From Magicicada septendecula (Eukaryota > Arthropoda > Insecta > Hemiptera > Cicadidae), in assembly GCA_034769895.1 (NCBI GenBank), contig CM068369.1:144047574-144111573 (forward strand): a stretch of DNA of 64,000 nucleotides, written 5' to 3'. A program made the translations under genes and the position numbers. Below, one piece after another: positions 21,901-31,631 of this stretch (the stretch's first letter is position 1; every line of letters begins with the position of its first letter). The notes below the pieces were generated by a model, which worked only from the letters and a program-made list of their open reading frames with translations, ran no database searches and was not told the origin of the DNA.

Positions 21901-22798
21901 GGCTTGACCTAATCAGCCTAACAACCAACAAGGCCGAAGCCAACCCTATCGAGCTCAAGTCGTACGCCATAGAAACCATCAACCTTAGGTACCCTGCCAA
22001 TGATTGGCTCCACATATACACTGACGGCTCATTCCTACCTGAAACGAGGGGAGCAGGCGCGGGATGGTTTTGTAGCCTCTTTGAGAATTCAACAGCTGTG
22101 GGAAGAAACGCTAGTAACTTCGATGGTGAGCTGTGCGCAGTCTACGAAGCTTCCAACCAGCTACTAGCCAAGACCTTAGCACCAGGAAAAGTGGTATTTT
22201 TAATCGACTCCCAGTCCACAATTCTTGCGCTCACCAGCAACGCTCCCACCGACTGCCTGAGAACAATTCAGTGCCGCGCGAAACTTGCAGAGCTGATGTC
22301 AACCGGATGGATCGTTACCCTACAGTGGGTGCCAAGCCATGTAGGAATTCCTGGCAACGAAAGAGCCGACGTCAAAGCCAAAGAAGGAGCAGAATCGGAG
22401 CAGCCGGACGTGCCGCTTACTCTTAGTAGAGCCAATAACCTCATCACCTCAGTTATAAACACCTCCACACAAAGAACTCTAAAAACCCTGGGTACTGGTA
22501 AAAAGTGGGAAAGTCTTGCCACCGTAGGACCAATACCGAGACACCTGGACAGAGCTGAGGCCGTCGCCCGTTTCCGCCTTACTACCGGACATGACTACTT
22601 GCAAGCTCATCTACACCGCATCGGCCTAGCTGAGAACGAAACCTGTCCGCTTTGCAACTCCGGAAGAATGGACGGAGAACACTTACGGGACTGCCAAGCA
22701 TTCACATACCCGACCGACGACATAACCAATCGCTACTGGGAGGCTCGACGTCGAATGGTTGAAGAACCACGTACGGGCGTTGGCTAAAGTAAGTAAGT
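18983..22798 (+). mobile_element. Complete I-like non-LTR retrotransposon, nested insertion
   Basis: The insert is bounded by a perfect 13-base direct repeat ATGAAGGGTATTC (18970-18982 and 22799-22811). It has about 91 bp of 5' sequence, one intact 1237-codon ORF and a very short 3' tail ending TAAAGTAAGTAAGT, a TAAG-type simple repeat rather than poly(A). Such non-poly(A) tails and an ORF with endonuclease, RT and RNase H are typical of the I superfamily. No ORF1 is present. The intact ORF and perfect duplication imply a recent, possibly still active copy. Confidence 0.88.
19074..22787 (+). CDS. Endonuclease-reverse transcriptase-RNase H polyprotein (I-like)
   Basis: 1237 aa, uninterrupted. 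Residues 1-225 form an APE-type endonuclease: RILYWNAGGL, IVIVEAG, GDFNAHSARWDY, TPDLAL and GCGHRLM, where the final SDH-type motif keeps its His. RT spans about 440-760: LVDFKAAYDKIW, GLPQGAVLSCLLFN, FADD at 689-692 (SFLFFADDVLLWA) and SKYLGINLD. RNase H starts near 978 with IYTDGSF (Asp984), DGELCAVYEA, FLIDSQST and a final NERADVKAK, so all four acidic positions are kept. The C-terminus has a Cys/His motif CPLCNSGRMDGEHLRDC from residue 1191. It nicks target DNA, copies element RNA there and degrades the RNA strand. The ATG at 19074 is the first in frame. Confidence 0.93.
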   Translation: MAHAIATRNPTRPYEGADNHLRILYWNAGGLSNAKHSELKTNISKFDADIIVIVEAGASTEATHFYEIPNFSLYVLKRSRQVASGIIVFVHNSMASKETIVHEMDDNDKLEAICIDAWKNGVHFKVVGLYNPPSNVPNLEPIANLCQYRNTIILGDFNAHSARWDYSTTSATGKAVEDLIDHSAIIRIQSAPTFLSYAGHTSTPDLALVHANLTSRSELSLEDPMDGCGHRLMYLRVQMKCQHPRFHKVTRWNFKKACWDKFSELSDLYVTEDMVQDNPDASVKLIVEGILRAANESIPKGQVKKYSPFWSKSLDALKKERNTARRRAEKSHSLEHCIMLRKAQAKLKRAVIQSKRSVYRSFVSKLDFRKDGIKAHKFISSLNNEKSSRHWQPIKVNDKLLTSSRDIAKALSKNYATISRLRVNANERKSISDIKVSSCQTEQDFLIFNKDFSPDELSLAINSLKKGKSAGPDEVFPPFIKNLGKKALKTLLKLINLTWNARVPQQWRKAEVLSILKKGKPANNLNNDRPISLTSVCSKVTEKMVERRLREFLESKGAISDCQAGFRKHRATMDQVVKFTQSVKDGFHRKQSTVAVLVDFKAAYDKIWRGMLVHKLKKLGVNGNMLKWIQSFLSQRYIRCKFFNATSPYKLLRQGLPQGAVLSCLLFNVMIDDLKNAFQKIPGISFLFFADDVLLWATGSNVNALVEALNKALFNLEVWSSLNKMEVSTDKTVSQLFTMSTRAPVINLKFMGSPLRQVSLSKYLGINLDKKLSFSTHVTSTAEKGQKRINLLKRLTATKWGATQDVLSTAYKTYVRPVLEYGSEVTSLASKTNLNKYDVVQNNALRIITGGAKSTPIAAMQLQTGIEPLDSRRDKCTLKFWERAKRVDGNHWNGYRSATQRLKTQTSPLTHAEALISKYQLSLDRRAPIQYYNAVANALPAKRLDLISLTTNKAEANPIELKSYAIETINLRYPANDWLHIYTDGSFLPETRGAGAGWFCSLFENSTAVGRNASNFDGELCAVYEASNQLLAKTLAPGKVVFLIDSQSTILALTSNAPTDCLRTIQCRAKLAELMSTGWIVTLQWVPSHVGIPGNERADVKAKEGAESEQPDVPLTLSRANNLITSVINTSTQRTLKTLGTGKKWESLATVGPIPRHLDRAEAVARFRLTTGHDYLQAHLHRIGLAENETCPLCNSGRMDGEHLRDCQAFTYPTDDITNRYWEARRRMVEEPRTGVG

Positions 22799-22811
22799 AT
22801 GAAGGGTATTC
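22799..22811. repeat. Right target-site duplication
   Basis: ATGAAGGGTATTC, identical to 18970-18982. Confidence 0.92.
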
Positions 22812-22877
22812 ATTATTTTTCACTGCCCCTATTAGTTTAAATGAGGGCTTAACCCCTCTTCTCTATTTTCATTTGGA

Positions 22878-24773
22878 TTATTGTTGATTTAGTACAGTTT
22901 CGGTGCGATCCTCCGAATTAGGTTCCGCTATCCTATAATTTCCTTCAGGTGGATAGTTGTCTTCACGCCGGGACTGGTCATAATGATTGTCATATCGGTG
23001 ACTCCTTGGGTAATACCGTCGCTGATTACCTTGAGGCCTGGAGTAGATATAATTAACGTTATGCCTATAATTATTGGGTCGTCTGTCCCCATCTTCTCTA
23101 TTATTGCGACTATCGCGGTAATTATAAGTATTATTGCCACGATAATTATAGTTCCTGGAATTATTATTCGCGTGCTCATTTTGGGTCCTATTGGCATTAA
23201 CGTTCTGCGCAGGTCGATTGTGATCATTATTATGAGAGTTAGTTGGTGGCGCGTTATTATCATACTTCTGATATTTATAATTTAACATCCTATTTCTTTG
23301 GTATTGGTTATCGTGCTCATAATTCTCCAGGAATTTGGCCATGGCTGGAATCGTTTTGATTTGACTACACATACGTGCATTTTTTATCCCTTCCTCGTAA
23401 TGGTAGGATAGTTGTATCACCAAACATTCTTCGGGGATTCTGGGCTCTAAGTTCCGTGCCATACATACTTTTCCTAGAAAGTATGAAGTAGGAGACTGGC
23501 CTATGTTTGTTTCGTATCGACCGTTACTCAAATTATTCCTAATCATGTTCTGGGTCGATTCAGACCAATATTTCTCTTTAAATTGTTTTTTGAACTCAGT
23601 CATGTTCAGTATATCCGGGCGCACCGCTGTCCACCAATTATCATAGGTATCTTTAAATGTTTCATCAATCATACTGCGTATAATACTCCAGCGATTTTCT
23701 CTATTTCTTGCGATCACCTCTTCCAATCTCTTTAAAAATTCCATCGGATTGCGCTTGTAATTACGAAAATTAATCGACTCCCGGTTCTCGTGGTTATTTG
23801 TATGACTATGTTGGCATGTCCTATCCCGCCATGAATCTACTTCTTCTTGTAATTGTAATTCACGTCTACTAATTTCCTCTATTTTATTTTTACTGGTATT
23901 AATTTGACCTTCCATACTGTTTAAATTGCCATAGACTCTTTCGAGTCGTTCGCCCATGTCTGTCTGTATTTGCGTAATACCTTCCTTATTCTCTTCCCGT
24001 ACCTGATGTACTTCGTTCTTAATTTGCTCATATTTTCCGACAGTTTCCTGTTGGATTTCTTCGACCATTGTTTTACTCTCAATTTTTATGTCATTAATTT
24101 TATTTTGTAGTTCTTCACGAACCTGTACTATTGTTTCGTTAGTTTTTTCTAACCCTTCATTTGTTTCGGCTATTTCTAACTTTCTTTCCTCATTATTTTG
24201 TTCCACCTTCTGGTTAATTGTCACCTGAAGATTCTCAAATTTTTCATTAATCTGCCTTAAATTCTCTTCACGTATTTGTAGGATGTCTTCCTTCATTTGT
24301 TTTACACCCTCATCATTCCTATCTAACCTTTCGTGAATTTGGTTTAATCTTTCGTTCATTTGTTTTGAAGTTTCTTTATTTTCCTCATTCGATTTATCGA
24401 ATTTTTCCTCCAGTCTCTTTGAGTTTTCCTTATTTTCCTCATTCGTTTTGTCGAATTTCTCATCCTGTTTCCTAAATTGTTCCCTTAAGTTTTCCTTATT
24501 TTCCTCATTCATTTGTCTATTGCTTTCCATTATAATCCTCAACAGCTCCTGCATACTCATGTCTTCCTTTTTGTTGGATTTATCTGGTTGTTCCCCTTGG
24601 GCAACTTCTTCCATTACTTCCTTTCCCTTGTCCGCAATTATTTCAGTTTCCGTTATTTCGTCTGTCTGTTGTTCCATTTCACTATCTGTTATTATTTCTA
24701 TTTCCCGTTCTTGTTCATCTACTTCCTTCTCCGTTTCTCCTGCCCTAATCCTTGATCTACCTCTGGTATGCAT
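22878..24773 (-). CDS. Gag with long coiled coil, gag-only LTR element
   Basis: 631 aa from an ATG at 24773. Residues 1-70 are acidic. About 70-330 is a long coiled coil with repeated EENKENxxxxEEKFDK-type units. About 340-480 is a globular core containing RNPMEFLKRLEEVIARN and FKEKYWSES, shared with the gag at 15.9-16.9 kb. The C-terminal 130 residues are Asn/Arg/Tyr-rich (NYRGNNTYNYRDSRNN), probably binding nucleic acid in place of a zinc knuckle. No protease or polymerase follows; the interior between the gag stop and the 3' LTR is about 165 bp once the nested insertion is discounted. The intact frame in a young element suggests Gag itself is used. Confidence 0.85.
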   Translation of the reverse strand: MHTRGRSRIRAGETEKEVDEQEREIEIITDSEMEQQTDEITETEIIADKGKEVMEEVAQGEQPDKSNKKEDMSMQELLRIIMESNRQMNEENKENLREQFRKQDEKFDKTNEENKENSKRLEEKFDKSNEENKETSKQMNERLNQIHERLDRNDEGVKQMKEDILQIREENLRQINEKFENLQVTINQKVEQNNEERKLEIAETNEGLEKTNETIVQVREELQNKINDIKIESKTMVEEIQQETVGKYEQIKNEVHQVREENKEGITQIQTDMGERLERVYGNLNSMEGQINTSKNKIEEISRRELQLQEEVDSWRDRTCQHSHTNNHENRESINFRNYKRNPMEFLKRLEEVIARNRENRWSIIRSMIDETFKDTYDNWWTAVRPDILNMTEFKKQFKEKYWSESTQNMIRNNLSNGRYETNIGQSPTSYFLGKVCMARNLEPRIPEECLVIQLSYHYEEGIKNARMCSQIKTIPAMAKFLENYEHDNQYQRNRMLNYKYQKYDNNAPPTNSHNNDHNRPAQNVNANRTQNEHANNNSRNYNYRGNNTYNYRDSRNNREDGDRRPNNYRHNVNYIYSRPQGNQRRYYPRSHRYDNHYDQSRREDNYPPEGNYRIAEPNSEDRTETVLNQQ

Positions 24774-24848
24774 GTTTATTCTCCCACAGTTGCCTGCTCT
24801 GGTTAAGTAATATTAATATAGTTATATTTACTTAACTTAAGCCCTACA

Positions 24849-24862
24849 CTGGTTGAGCGCCA
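24849..24862 (-). promoter_or_regulatory. tRNA primer-binding site
   Basis: On the minus strand TGGCGCTCAACCAG lies 3 nt (AAT) downstream of the LTR end. TGG at the start and the position are as expected for a tRNA-primed LTR element. The same spacing (ACA, AAT, TGGCG) recurs at 36531-36541 in a related fragment. Confidence 0.7.
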
Positions 24863-24865
24863 ATT

Positions 24866-25736
24866 TGTATCGAGACGAGTACGTACGGTTCAAGTCCCCA
24901 CTGTTGAGTTCGTTAATTTGTAATGGGGCGAGTACGAGCGTCTCGTTATTTTCACACAATGTAAGCCTATTCGTTGCTATGAACGGGTATGTTCCCCTGT
25001 CTTTACTCTCTTAGGTCGTTTTAATTTACTTAATTATTTAAATATCTGAGATATTTGGAGTTGTGGGATATATTGATGTAATTAATTAATATTAACTTAG
25101 CTCTCTAAAAAATATCAGTGTTAGTGTACTTGAAACTTAACTAATTAATGTGTTATTCTGTAATTTCGTTCAACCCTATTATACCTTGAAGAGAATTATG
25201 TATAATTTTGTATTTTTACGCTCTCTCTTTGGTGTCGGAGAATTCCGCTATAAGCGCGGTAGTACCGGATCAACGAAACTTAGAGGTTATTTCACTGTTT
25301 AGGTTAACCAATTATTCTATACTTAGTCAGTTACTTTTTTATTCCCAACTCATTAAATCATACTTCAAATGACAAGATTTTGCAACTATATAAAGGTTCT
25401 TTATTTGTTTACTTCTTTAACATTGAATAAGATATGTTCTAACTGACATACACGTGGGCTATAGATTGCGTGAATCGATTATTGATTAGTCCGATCCTTT
25501 ATTTAGATTCAGTTATATAGTGTGTTTTAATTTGTAATTAACTTAATTCAGGGTGTGAAGGTTCTTGTAACTGTGGGGAAGATTAAAAATACATAGATAA
25601 GAATGCAAGATTTACAAATTTGAAGTGTTGTGTAGTTAATATGATTGATATAATAATAATTTACCAGACTAGAACGAAGCAAATTGTGTAGGCGGTTGAT
25701 TGATAAATTTACTGTTCTGGACGATTATGCCGTACA
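24866..25736 (-). repeat. 5' LTR of gag-only element
   Basis: 871 bp, the upstream LTR for the leftward-transcribed element. Its inner edge (24866) is followed by a 3-nt spacer and the primer-binding site. High similarity to the other LTR suggests a recent insertion. A TTATATAGT stretch occurs inside, but no promoter was assigned. Confidence 0.88.
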
Positions 25737-26639
25737 ATATTCTTTCTTCGGTTTAATAAAATGGGATTCTTGTCCTGTCCACCTCGGAAATACAGCTCGC
25801 TGGATTGATTTACAGCACGATTGATGCTCCTTCTGCAATTCCTGGATCCAAATACGTTCTTCTCTCGGTTGAAGCAATTAGTGATGTTCCGTGTATTTGA
25901 AAGGTTATAAGTTCTCGTGTAGTGTATAATATTAGTTGTGATACAGTTATCTCTTTCTATTTGGTTTAATATATCATCAATTCCTTTCGGATATGGGACA
26001 ATTCAAGTCCTTCCTTGTAGAACCCAGTTATTTATTTTCTATTGTGATTTCATACTATAGTCTAGTTTGGTTAAACTGTACTGGCAAGATTCAAGAATAT
26101 TATCTTTAGTATTTTGAATATTATAACTGTGTCAAATATTTTAGAATATTCCGGTTAGATGATATATTTCTTAGATTTTTAATCTCATCACATTCAGATC
26201 ATAAAAAGCAATAATTGAAAATCAACAACTTCTTCATTTCCTGTAGTCCATAGCAACACACGATTTTTCTTCCTTCCACATGTTTTGTATATAGTGTTTA
26301 TTTCATATATTTTTTGTCTATTCTTTATCAATTTGTTATCATATCGGAATATAACTTTACCGATAGTTGGTTTATTATTTTCTACACATATTCTGCTGGT
26401 TTTTTTATATGAGCCTGTTTCTTTTATATTTACTACCTTTTCGATATTAAACGTTATCAATCGATATCATGGCATTATGGCATTATCATAATTTGTATAA
26501 ATTGATACGGTTTATTATATATCATTACTAATTTAATGTTTTTTTCTAGCTCTTCAAACCGTATTCATTAGTTATTATCAATTTATGTACCTAACCTTTA
26601 TGTTATGAGTGGTTATATAGTGGTTTTGGCTGTTAGGCC
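25737..26639. other. Noncoding DNA
   Basis: AT-rich sequence beyond the right LTR; no gene recognised. If the gag-only element landed inside the LTR of the neighbour at 17.65-18.06 kb, part of this stretch is the other half of that LTR; no internal match confirms it. Confidence 0.4.
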
Positions 26640-27060
26640 TTTTATTGTAAACGGATCTACCTGTAATCTTAGTGCGTAGGCTTTCACGGCCGGTCTCATT
26701 ACGATTATTAACTAAAACTTCCGGGCTGAAAGGCCGTGGTCGATTGCTTAAGTTTCTGCTAAACGTTTCGGCCGCACCACCGGTGGCCATCTTCAGTAGC
26801 AAAAGAAAAGTGTTCGATAGATGATACGCCGAACACGTCTCCCAATGGACTGGGAACAAGCAACAGTGAGTACCTGCTACGAAGCCTCTATTTATAACAT
26901 TTTGTCCGCTTCAGGTGTATCGCACGGACCAATGAGAAGCCAGCTCGTCATACTCAATTCTGATTGGCCATGGAAAATAGACCATGCCAGACACTATTTA
27001 AGGAGATGCTTTCTCTTCGGCGGTTCATAAGTCTACCTAGAGCATTTGCCCGGGTAGGCT
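26640..27060 (-). repeat. Penelope-like element noncoding end
   Basis: On the minus strand GAAGATGGCCACCGGTGGTG, then GCGGCCGAAACGTTTAGCAG, a CGACCACGGCCTTTCAGCCC block and GGCCGTGAAAGCC follow in the order also seen in the modules at 8.0, 33.8, 35.5 and 39.8 kb. The adjoining GC-richer part to 27060 includes ATTGGCCATGG and CTTCGGCGGTTCATA; the TCGGCGGTTCATA string also occurs at 32093-32105, directly beside the Penelope-like ORF. This in-window match supports the assignment. Confidence 0.55.
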
Positions 27061-27324
27061 GTGTCCAATTTTGCTCTGCAATATTTCGTGTAAATTAGCG
27101 GAAATATTCAGTTTACATCATTTTTATCACCATCATCACATTCAGCATCATCTACTCTACAAGATTCTTCAGCAGTTCAGTGCAAATCAGTTTTTATTTA
27201 GCTTGTGCGGGAGTTTTTGTATCCGTGTGCTGTGCGGTCTGTGTAGTGTTCAATTGTGCCTGTGGATAGTTTTCAGTGTCTGGTGATCCCTCAATCCTAG
27301 ACCTGCGTAGACGTTCATTTCGGC

Positions 27325-28938
27325 TTGTCCGAAATGGCGTCGAATACGCCACCGAATCCTCTGCCGGCGCCGCTTGTTTCCTTAATGGAAACATGCTCAA
27401 CCGGCTTCCGTACCACTCCACTTCCTCACGACAGTGAAAGTGATAGTGAAAGTGATCATAGTGCGGTAGAAATGTGCAGTGTTGGGTCGGGGGACGGACA
27501 GTTCTCGCTTGTGGAGGGCAAGTCTGCCAAACGCAAGCGAAAACTGGCCCAAACTCCGCCGCCCGCCTCAGCTGCAGATCAGTCGTCTAGTCACGGTAAC
27601 AGCGGCACTCAGCGCGAGCGTGAGTATTCAACTGGAACCCAAACTGTGTCTTCCCCACGCATTCCACCGATTGTAATTCCTGATAATAGGAATTACTCTC
27701 AGTTACTGCGTTCTCTAACCCTAGCTCTTCCTTCGGTCAAGGTCGAGGCGAGGTGCCAAGGCGCCTCGCTAAAGCTGGCGACCGCTACAATCCCGGACTT
27801 CCGCTCTGTCCAGTCATTCCTAACAGAGCGTAAGATATCATTTCATACTTTCGCCCTCCCGTCAGAGCGAGAAATCAAGGTCGTTCTGTCGGGAATTCCT
27901 TCTTTCACAGAAACTGATGCCATCAGGCAGGAACTTGTTGCGCTCGGCTATGCGCCGACCGCGGTAAGCATCCTGCATGTTGGCAAAGGTGATGACCGCC
28001 GACCTGTCAACAGCTTTCTTGTCAAATTGCTGAAAGTAGGCCCCTTCGAGGAGATTTACACTCTCCAGAATCTTCTGCACCTCCGGGTGCAAGTCAGAAC
28101 ATTTGACCCGCGGCCCGGCCCCTCGCAGTGTTTCAACTGCCAGAGGTTCGGCCACAGCAGTCTTTTTTGTCATCAGCCCCCGCGTTGCGTGCGTTGTGCT
28201 GAACCTCATCGTGGCTGTGATAAGCCTACGACGGGGTACACAGCTAAATGCTGCAACTGTAAAGGAGCCCATCCGGCTAATTACCGAGGCTGTCCTAACT
28301 TTATCGCCGCCATGAAACCGCAGCGACCTCCTGTGCGCCCTGGCGCGCAGGCAGGCCGTGTAGCTGGTCCTGGCCCTAACCGGCGAGCGGCTTTCCCGCC
28401 TCTCACTGGTTCATCTGCCCAGGTCCCGGCAGCAACTCCGGTTGCTTCCGGTGCCGCTGTCTCGCCTGCAGTCGTCGCTTCGGCGCCGCCTGCAGCGGCC
28501 TCAATTCCGGCGCCTCCCGGGGCGCCCGCACCTTCCTACGCGGCCATGGCCGCGAAATCAGCCCCGCCTCCAGCCCGATCGGGCAAATCAAAGCGCTCTC
28601 GTCGTCGCCGGAACTCCGCCGGCCGACCAACATCATCACAGGTTCCACCTGTACCCTCTCCGCGGGCTCGACCCGCCCCCAGCCATCGTCCTCAACCTTC
28701 CAGCGAGCAGTCTACTACTCAGACCACCAGCCCAGCGCCATCTGCTACCCCTGTCGAGGCCAGTCAGGCTTGTCCTCCTGAACCCCGGGAATCTTCCCGG
28801 GCTTCGGCGGATCCCCTGACTGCCTGGGCAGATAATCTTGTTGCATCCATCAGGACTGCTCGCGACACTACCACTGTGCTTGCCCTGGTGTTCCAATCAT
28901 TAGCTGCCCTCTTTCCTCTACTTCCCCTAAATGGCTAA
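27325..28938 (+). CDS. Jockey-like ORF1 (Gag-like, zinc knuckles)
   Basis: 537-codon frame. The first in-frame ATG is probably at about 27334 (ATGGCGTCGAATACG), as the listed start is a non-ATG codon. An N-terminal Ser/Asp-rich region precedes a fold-like segment (IPSFTETDAIRQELVALGY). Three consecutive Cys/His knuckles follow at about residues 267-325: CFNCQRFGHSSLFC, CVRCAEPHRGC and CCNCKGAHPANYRGC. The remainder is Pro/Ala-rich and of low complexity. This layout matches ORF1 of the Jockey clade, an RNA-binding chaperone packaging element RNA. Confidence 0.88.
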   Translation: MSEMASNTPPNPLPAPLVSLMETCSTGFRTTPLPHDSESDSESDHSAVEMCSVGSGDGQFSLVEGKSAKRKRKLAQTPPPASAADQSSSHGNSGTQREREYSTGTQTVSSPRIPPIVIPDNRNYSQLLRSLTLALPSVKVEARCQGASLKLATATIPDFRSVQSFLTERKISFHTFALPSEREIKVVLSGIPSFTETDAIRQELVALGYAPTAVSILHVGKGDDRRPVNSFLVKLLKVGPFEEIYTLQNLLHLRVQVRTFDPRPGPSQCFNCQRFGHSSLFCHQPPRCVRCAEPHRGCDKPTTGYTAKCCNCKGAHPANYRGCPNFIAAMKPQRPPVRPGAQAGRVAGPGPNRRAAFPPLTGSSAQVPAATPVASGAAVSPAVVASAPPAAASIPAPPGAPAPSYAAMAAKSAPPPARSGKSKRSRRRRNSAGRPTSSQVPPVPSPRARPAPSHRPQPSSEQSTTQTTSPAPSATPVEASQACPPEPRESSRASADPLTAWADNLVASIRTARDTTTVLALVFQSLAALFPLLPLNG

Positions 28939-31631
28939 TAGCCTGAGGATCGTTGCGTGGAACGCCTTCGGGCTACTCCCCAGGCGATCTGAACTGATGA
29001 CTTTCGTAACGGAGTATGATGTTGATATCATACTTCTTTCCGAGACTCATCTGGCTCATTACCACTCGTTTTCCCTTCCTGCCTATGCCTGTTATCGTCA
29101 GGATCGTCCCCTACGGCCTCGCTGCCCCCCTCGGGGGGCACAGCTGTTTTAGTCCACAGGCGGATATCCCACAGGCTTTTGCCTCCTCTAGATACATCTA
29201 TTATTGAAGGCTGCGCGGTGGCGGTGGACGCCGGCGGATCGGAGCTGCGCGTTGTTTCTGCGTACCTCCGGCCTGGCCGGCGAACTCCGCCACCGCCCGA
29301 GGAGTGGGACGCCCTCCTCGACCACCCCCTCTCAACCATTGTAGCCGGCGACTTAAACGCCAAACACCCTTCATGGAACAGCCGCGTTGTCAACGCCTAT
29401 GGAAATTCTCTGTTCCGGTGTCGGGTACCGGTGGTGACCCGGCACTTAATGTCATCGGCCCTGAAGACCCTACCTACTTCCCCTTTCACGGCCATCGGCC
29501 GGACGTTCTTGACATAGTAGTTGTCAAGAACGTTGCCCGCAACATCGAGGTCTCGTCTGTGTCGGATCTTTCGTCCGATCACAATCCCCTTGTTATAACT
29601 GTTCGAGAGCTGTCGGCGTCACCCCGACTTCCCGCTCAGATTGTTAGGAGAGTCAACTGGCGATCCTATCATGACGAGCTCTCTCGAAGGTTACCATCTC
29701 TCCCGGCGGACCCAATTGTCACTCGTGACGATCTGGATCTCCGCGCCACAAATCTTCAGGAATTGGTCCAAGGTGTCATGGATCGACACACCTACGCACT
29801 CGAGGTGAATCATCGTAAATCGGCCTTACCTGCGGAAGTACTCCACGCCATCTGGCTACGGCGCCAGCTCCGCCGCAGATGGCAAAGAACCCGAGACCCA
29901 GTCGTTAAGCGACGATTTCAACAACAGTCCCTTTACGTTCAGCAGCTACTGCGGGACGTAAACTCTGATCGATGGGACTCATACCTTGAGTCTCTTGAAG
30001 TCGACCACGTCTCCGTCTGGAGAGCGGTGAGTAGACTGACCCGCGAGAAGAGAACTCGCAACCCGCTGGAAACCCCGAACGGGGTTGTGTCTTCATCAGA
30101 AGGCAAGGCTGAGGTCTTCGCCGACTGCATGGAGTCGCAATTTACCGTTCATCGAGGCGTTTCGGACCCTGCTCACTCGGCAGAAGTCCGGGACTTCCTA
30201 TCTGGTTATTTTTCTCGCCCTCCCGATGGCCCAGACCTCCCGTTCGACAGAGACGAACTCGTTTCGTCTGTCTGTCGACTAAACCGCCGTCGCGCCCACG
30301 GTCCTGACCGGATCGGGGCCGCTGCATTACAATATCTCCCGGCCTCAGGCGTTGACCTCGTTCTCGAGCTGTTCAACTCTTGTCTCCGGCTACAGTACTT
30401 CCCCCGCCTGTGGAAAAATGCCAACATCGTTATGGTTCCTAAACCCCGCAAGCCGCGCATGCTTCCTGAAAGCTATCGGCCAATATCTCTCTTGCCAGTT
30501 ATCTCGAAGGTGTTCGAGCGGCTCCTGCTGGCCCGCATCTCGCCGTTGTTGGATAATTTTATCCGCAACGAACAGTTCGGGTTTCGCAGAGAGCACTCGA
30601 CCACGCTTCAACTAGTCCGCGTGGTAACGCAACTCTCTGACGCCACCAACAGGCGAGCGGCTACGGCCGCCGCACTGCTGGACGTGAGCAAGGCCTTCGA
30701 CAAAGTCTGGCACGAAGGTCTTCTCTTCAAACTTGCTAACTCCCCCTTACCATCGTCCATAGTGTTTTTCCTCCGGTCGTATCTCAGCGACCGAACCTTC
30801 AGGGTGAGCGTCGACGGAACCTGCTCTGCAGTTCGTCCTGTCGCCGCTGGCGTACCCCAGGGATCTGTCCTCGGCCCCGTTCTGTACCTCGTGTACACGA
30901 ACGACCTGCCTGTTTTGCCCGGAGTCACGTTGTCTTTGTTCGCTGACGATGCAATGTATCATTACAGCTCTGTGTCCCCGCGTTTTGCGAGTACACAGTT
31001 GCAGCGTCAGTTGGACCAGCTTCCGGACTGGCTACGGAAATGGCGGGTGACGATCAACACGGAGAAATCCGAGGCGATCTGTTTCACTCGTAAGTCCATC
31101 TCCCGATGCCAGCCCCTCTCCCTTGAAGGGAGGCCTATCGCCTACAAAGAGTCGGTGAAGTATCTAGGCGTTCGGCTAGATCGTCGCCTTTGCTTCAACG
31201 CCCACGTGACGGACACCCTTGCCAAGGCTCGCGGCGTCCGAGCCAAACTTTACCCATACCTCGCGTGCCGCAGCCCCCTGGCGCTGCGCACGAAAGTTAC
31301 CCTCTATCTGTTGTTTCTCCGGTCTGTATTGACCTATGCGGCACCTGTATGGTGGTCACTTGCCTCCGCCACCAACAGGCGTAGGCTGGAAAGTTTCCAA
31401 TCCAGAACCCTTCGTTCCTTGTCGGGATCTCCTTGGTTTGTTAGAAACAGTGTAATTCGAGGAGGTCTACGAGTTCCTGCTCTCTCAGCCTTTGTCTGGT
31501 CATTAGCTGCGACTCTCTTTGCCGCAGCTGAGACCTCTTCCTTCCCTTACCTCAGAACCATCAGCACCACGCAACCACCTCCCCCTGTCCGGGTCAAACG
31601 CCCTCGGGCGATTCTCGATGACCCGCCATAA
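28931..31631 (+). pseudogene. Jockey-like ORF2, endonuclease-reverse transcriptase with frameshifts
   Basis: It starts at ATG 28931 with LRIVAWNAFGLLPRRSEL and the catalytic-Glu motif LLSETHL, then shifts frame near the C/G runs at 29126-29140 (GCCCCCCTCGGGGGGC). The next segment (29179 frame) has RVVSAYLRPG and GDLNAKHPSWNS. A second shift near 29400-29500 leads into 29304-31631, with DVLDIVV, SSDHNPLV and the RT: LLDVSKAFDKVWHEG, GVPQGSVLGPVLY and SLFADDAMYHYS. Catalytic residues are preserved; there is no RNase H. The breaks lie in or near GC homopolymers, so assembly error is as plausible as decay. Confidence 0.85.

Larger units (their letters stand above)
18063..25736 (-). mobile_element. 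Gag-only LTR retrotransposon, split by a nested non-LTR element
   Basis: Two near-identical direct copies of an LTR (18063-18868 and 24866-25736) begin TGTATCGAG and end CCGTACA on the plus strand. A primer-binding site sits 3 nt inside the right LTR, so transcription is leftward. The inner region encodes one intact gag (22878-24773) and no protease, RT or integrase. The rest of the interior is a younger non-LTR insertion (18983-22798). ATAT flanks both outer ends, a 4-bp target duplication of Gypsy type, though it lies in an AT repeat. It depends on another element's Pol. Confidence 0.85.

Noticed and set aside
22983..23285. 100-aa Ile/Val-rich plus-strand ORF
   Set aside because: Antisense shadow of the Asn/Arg/Tyr-rich C-terminus of the gag at 22878-24773.
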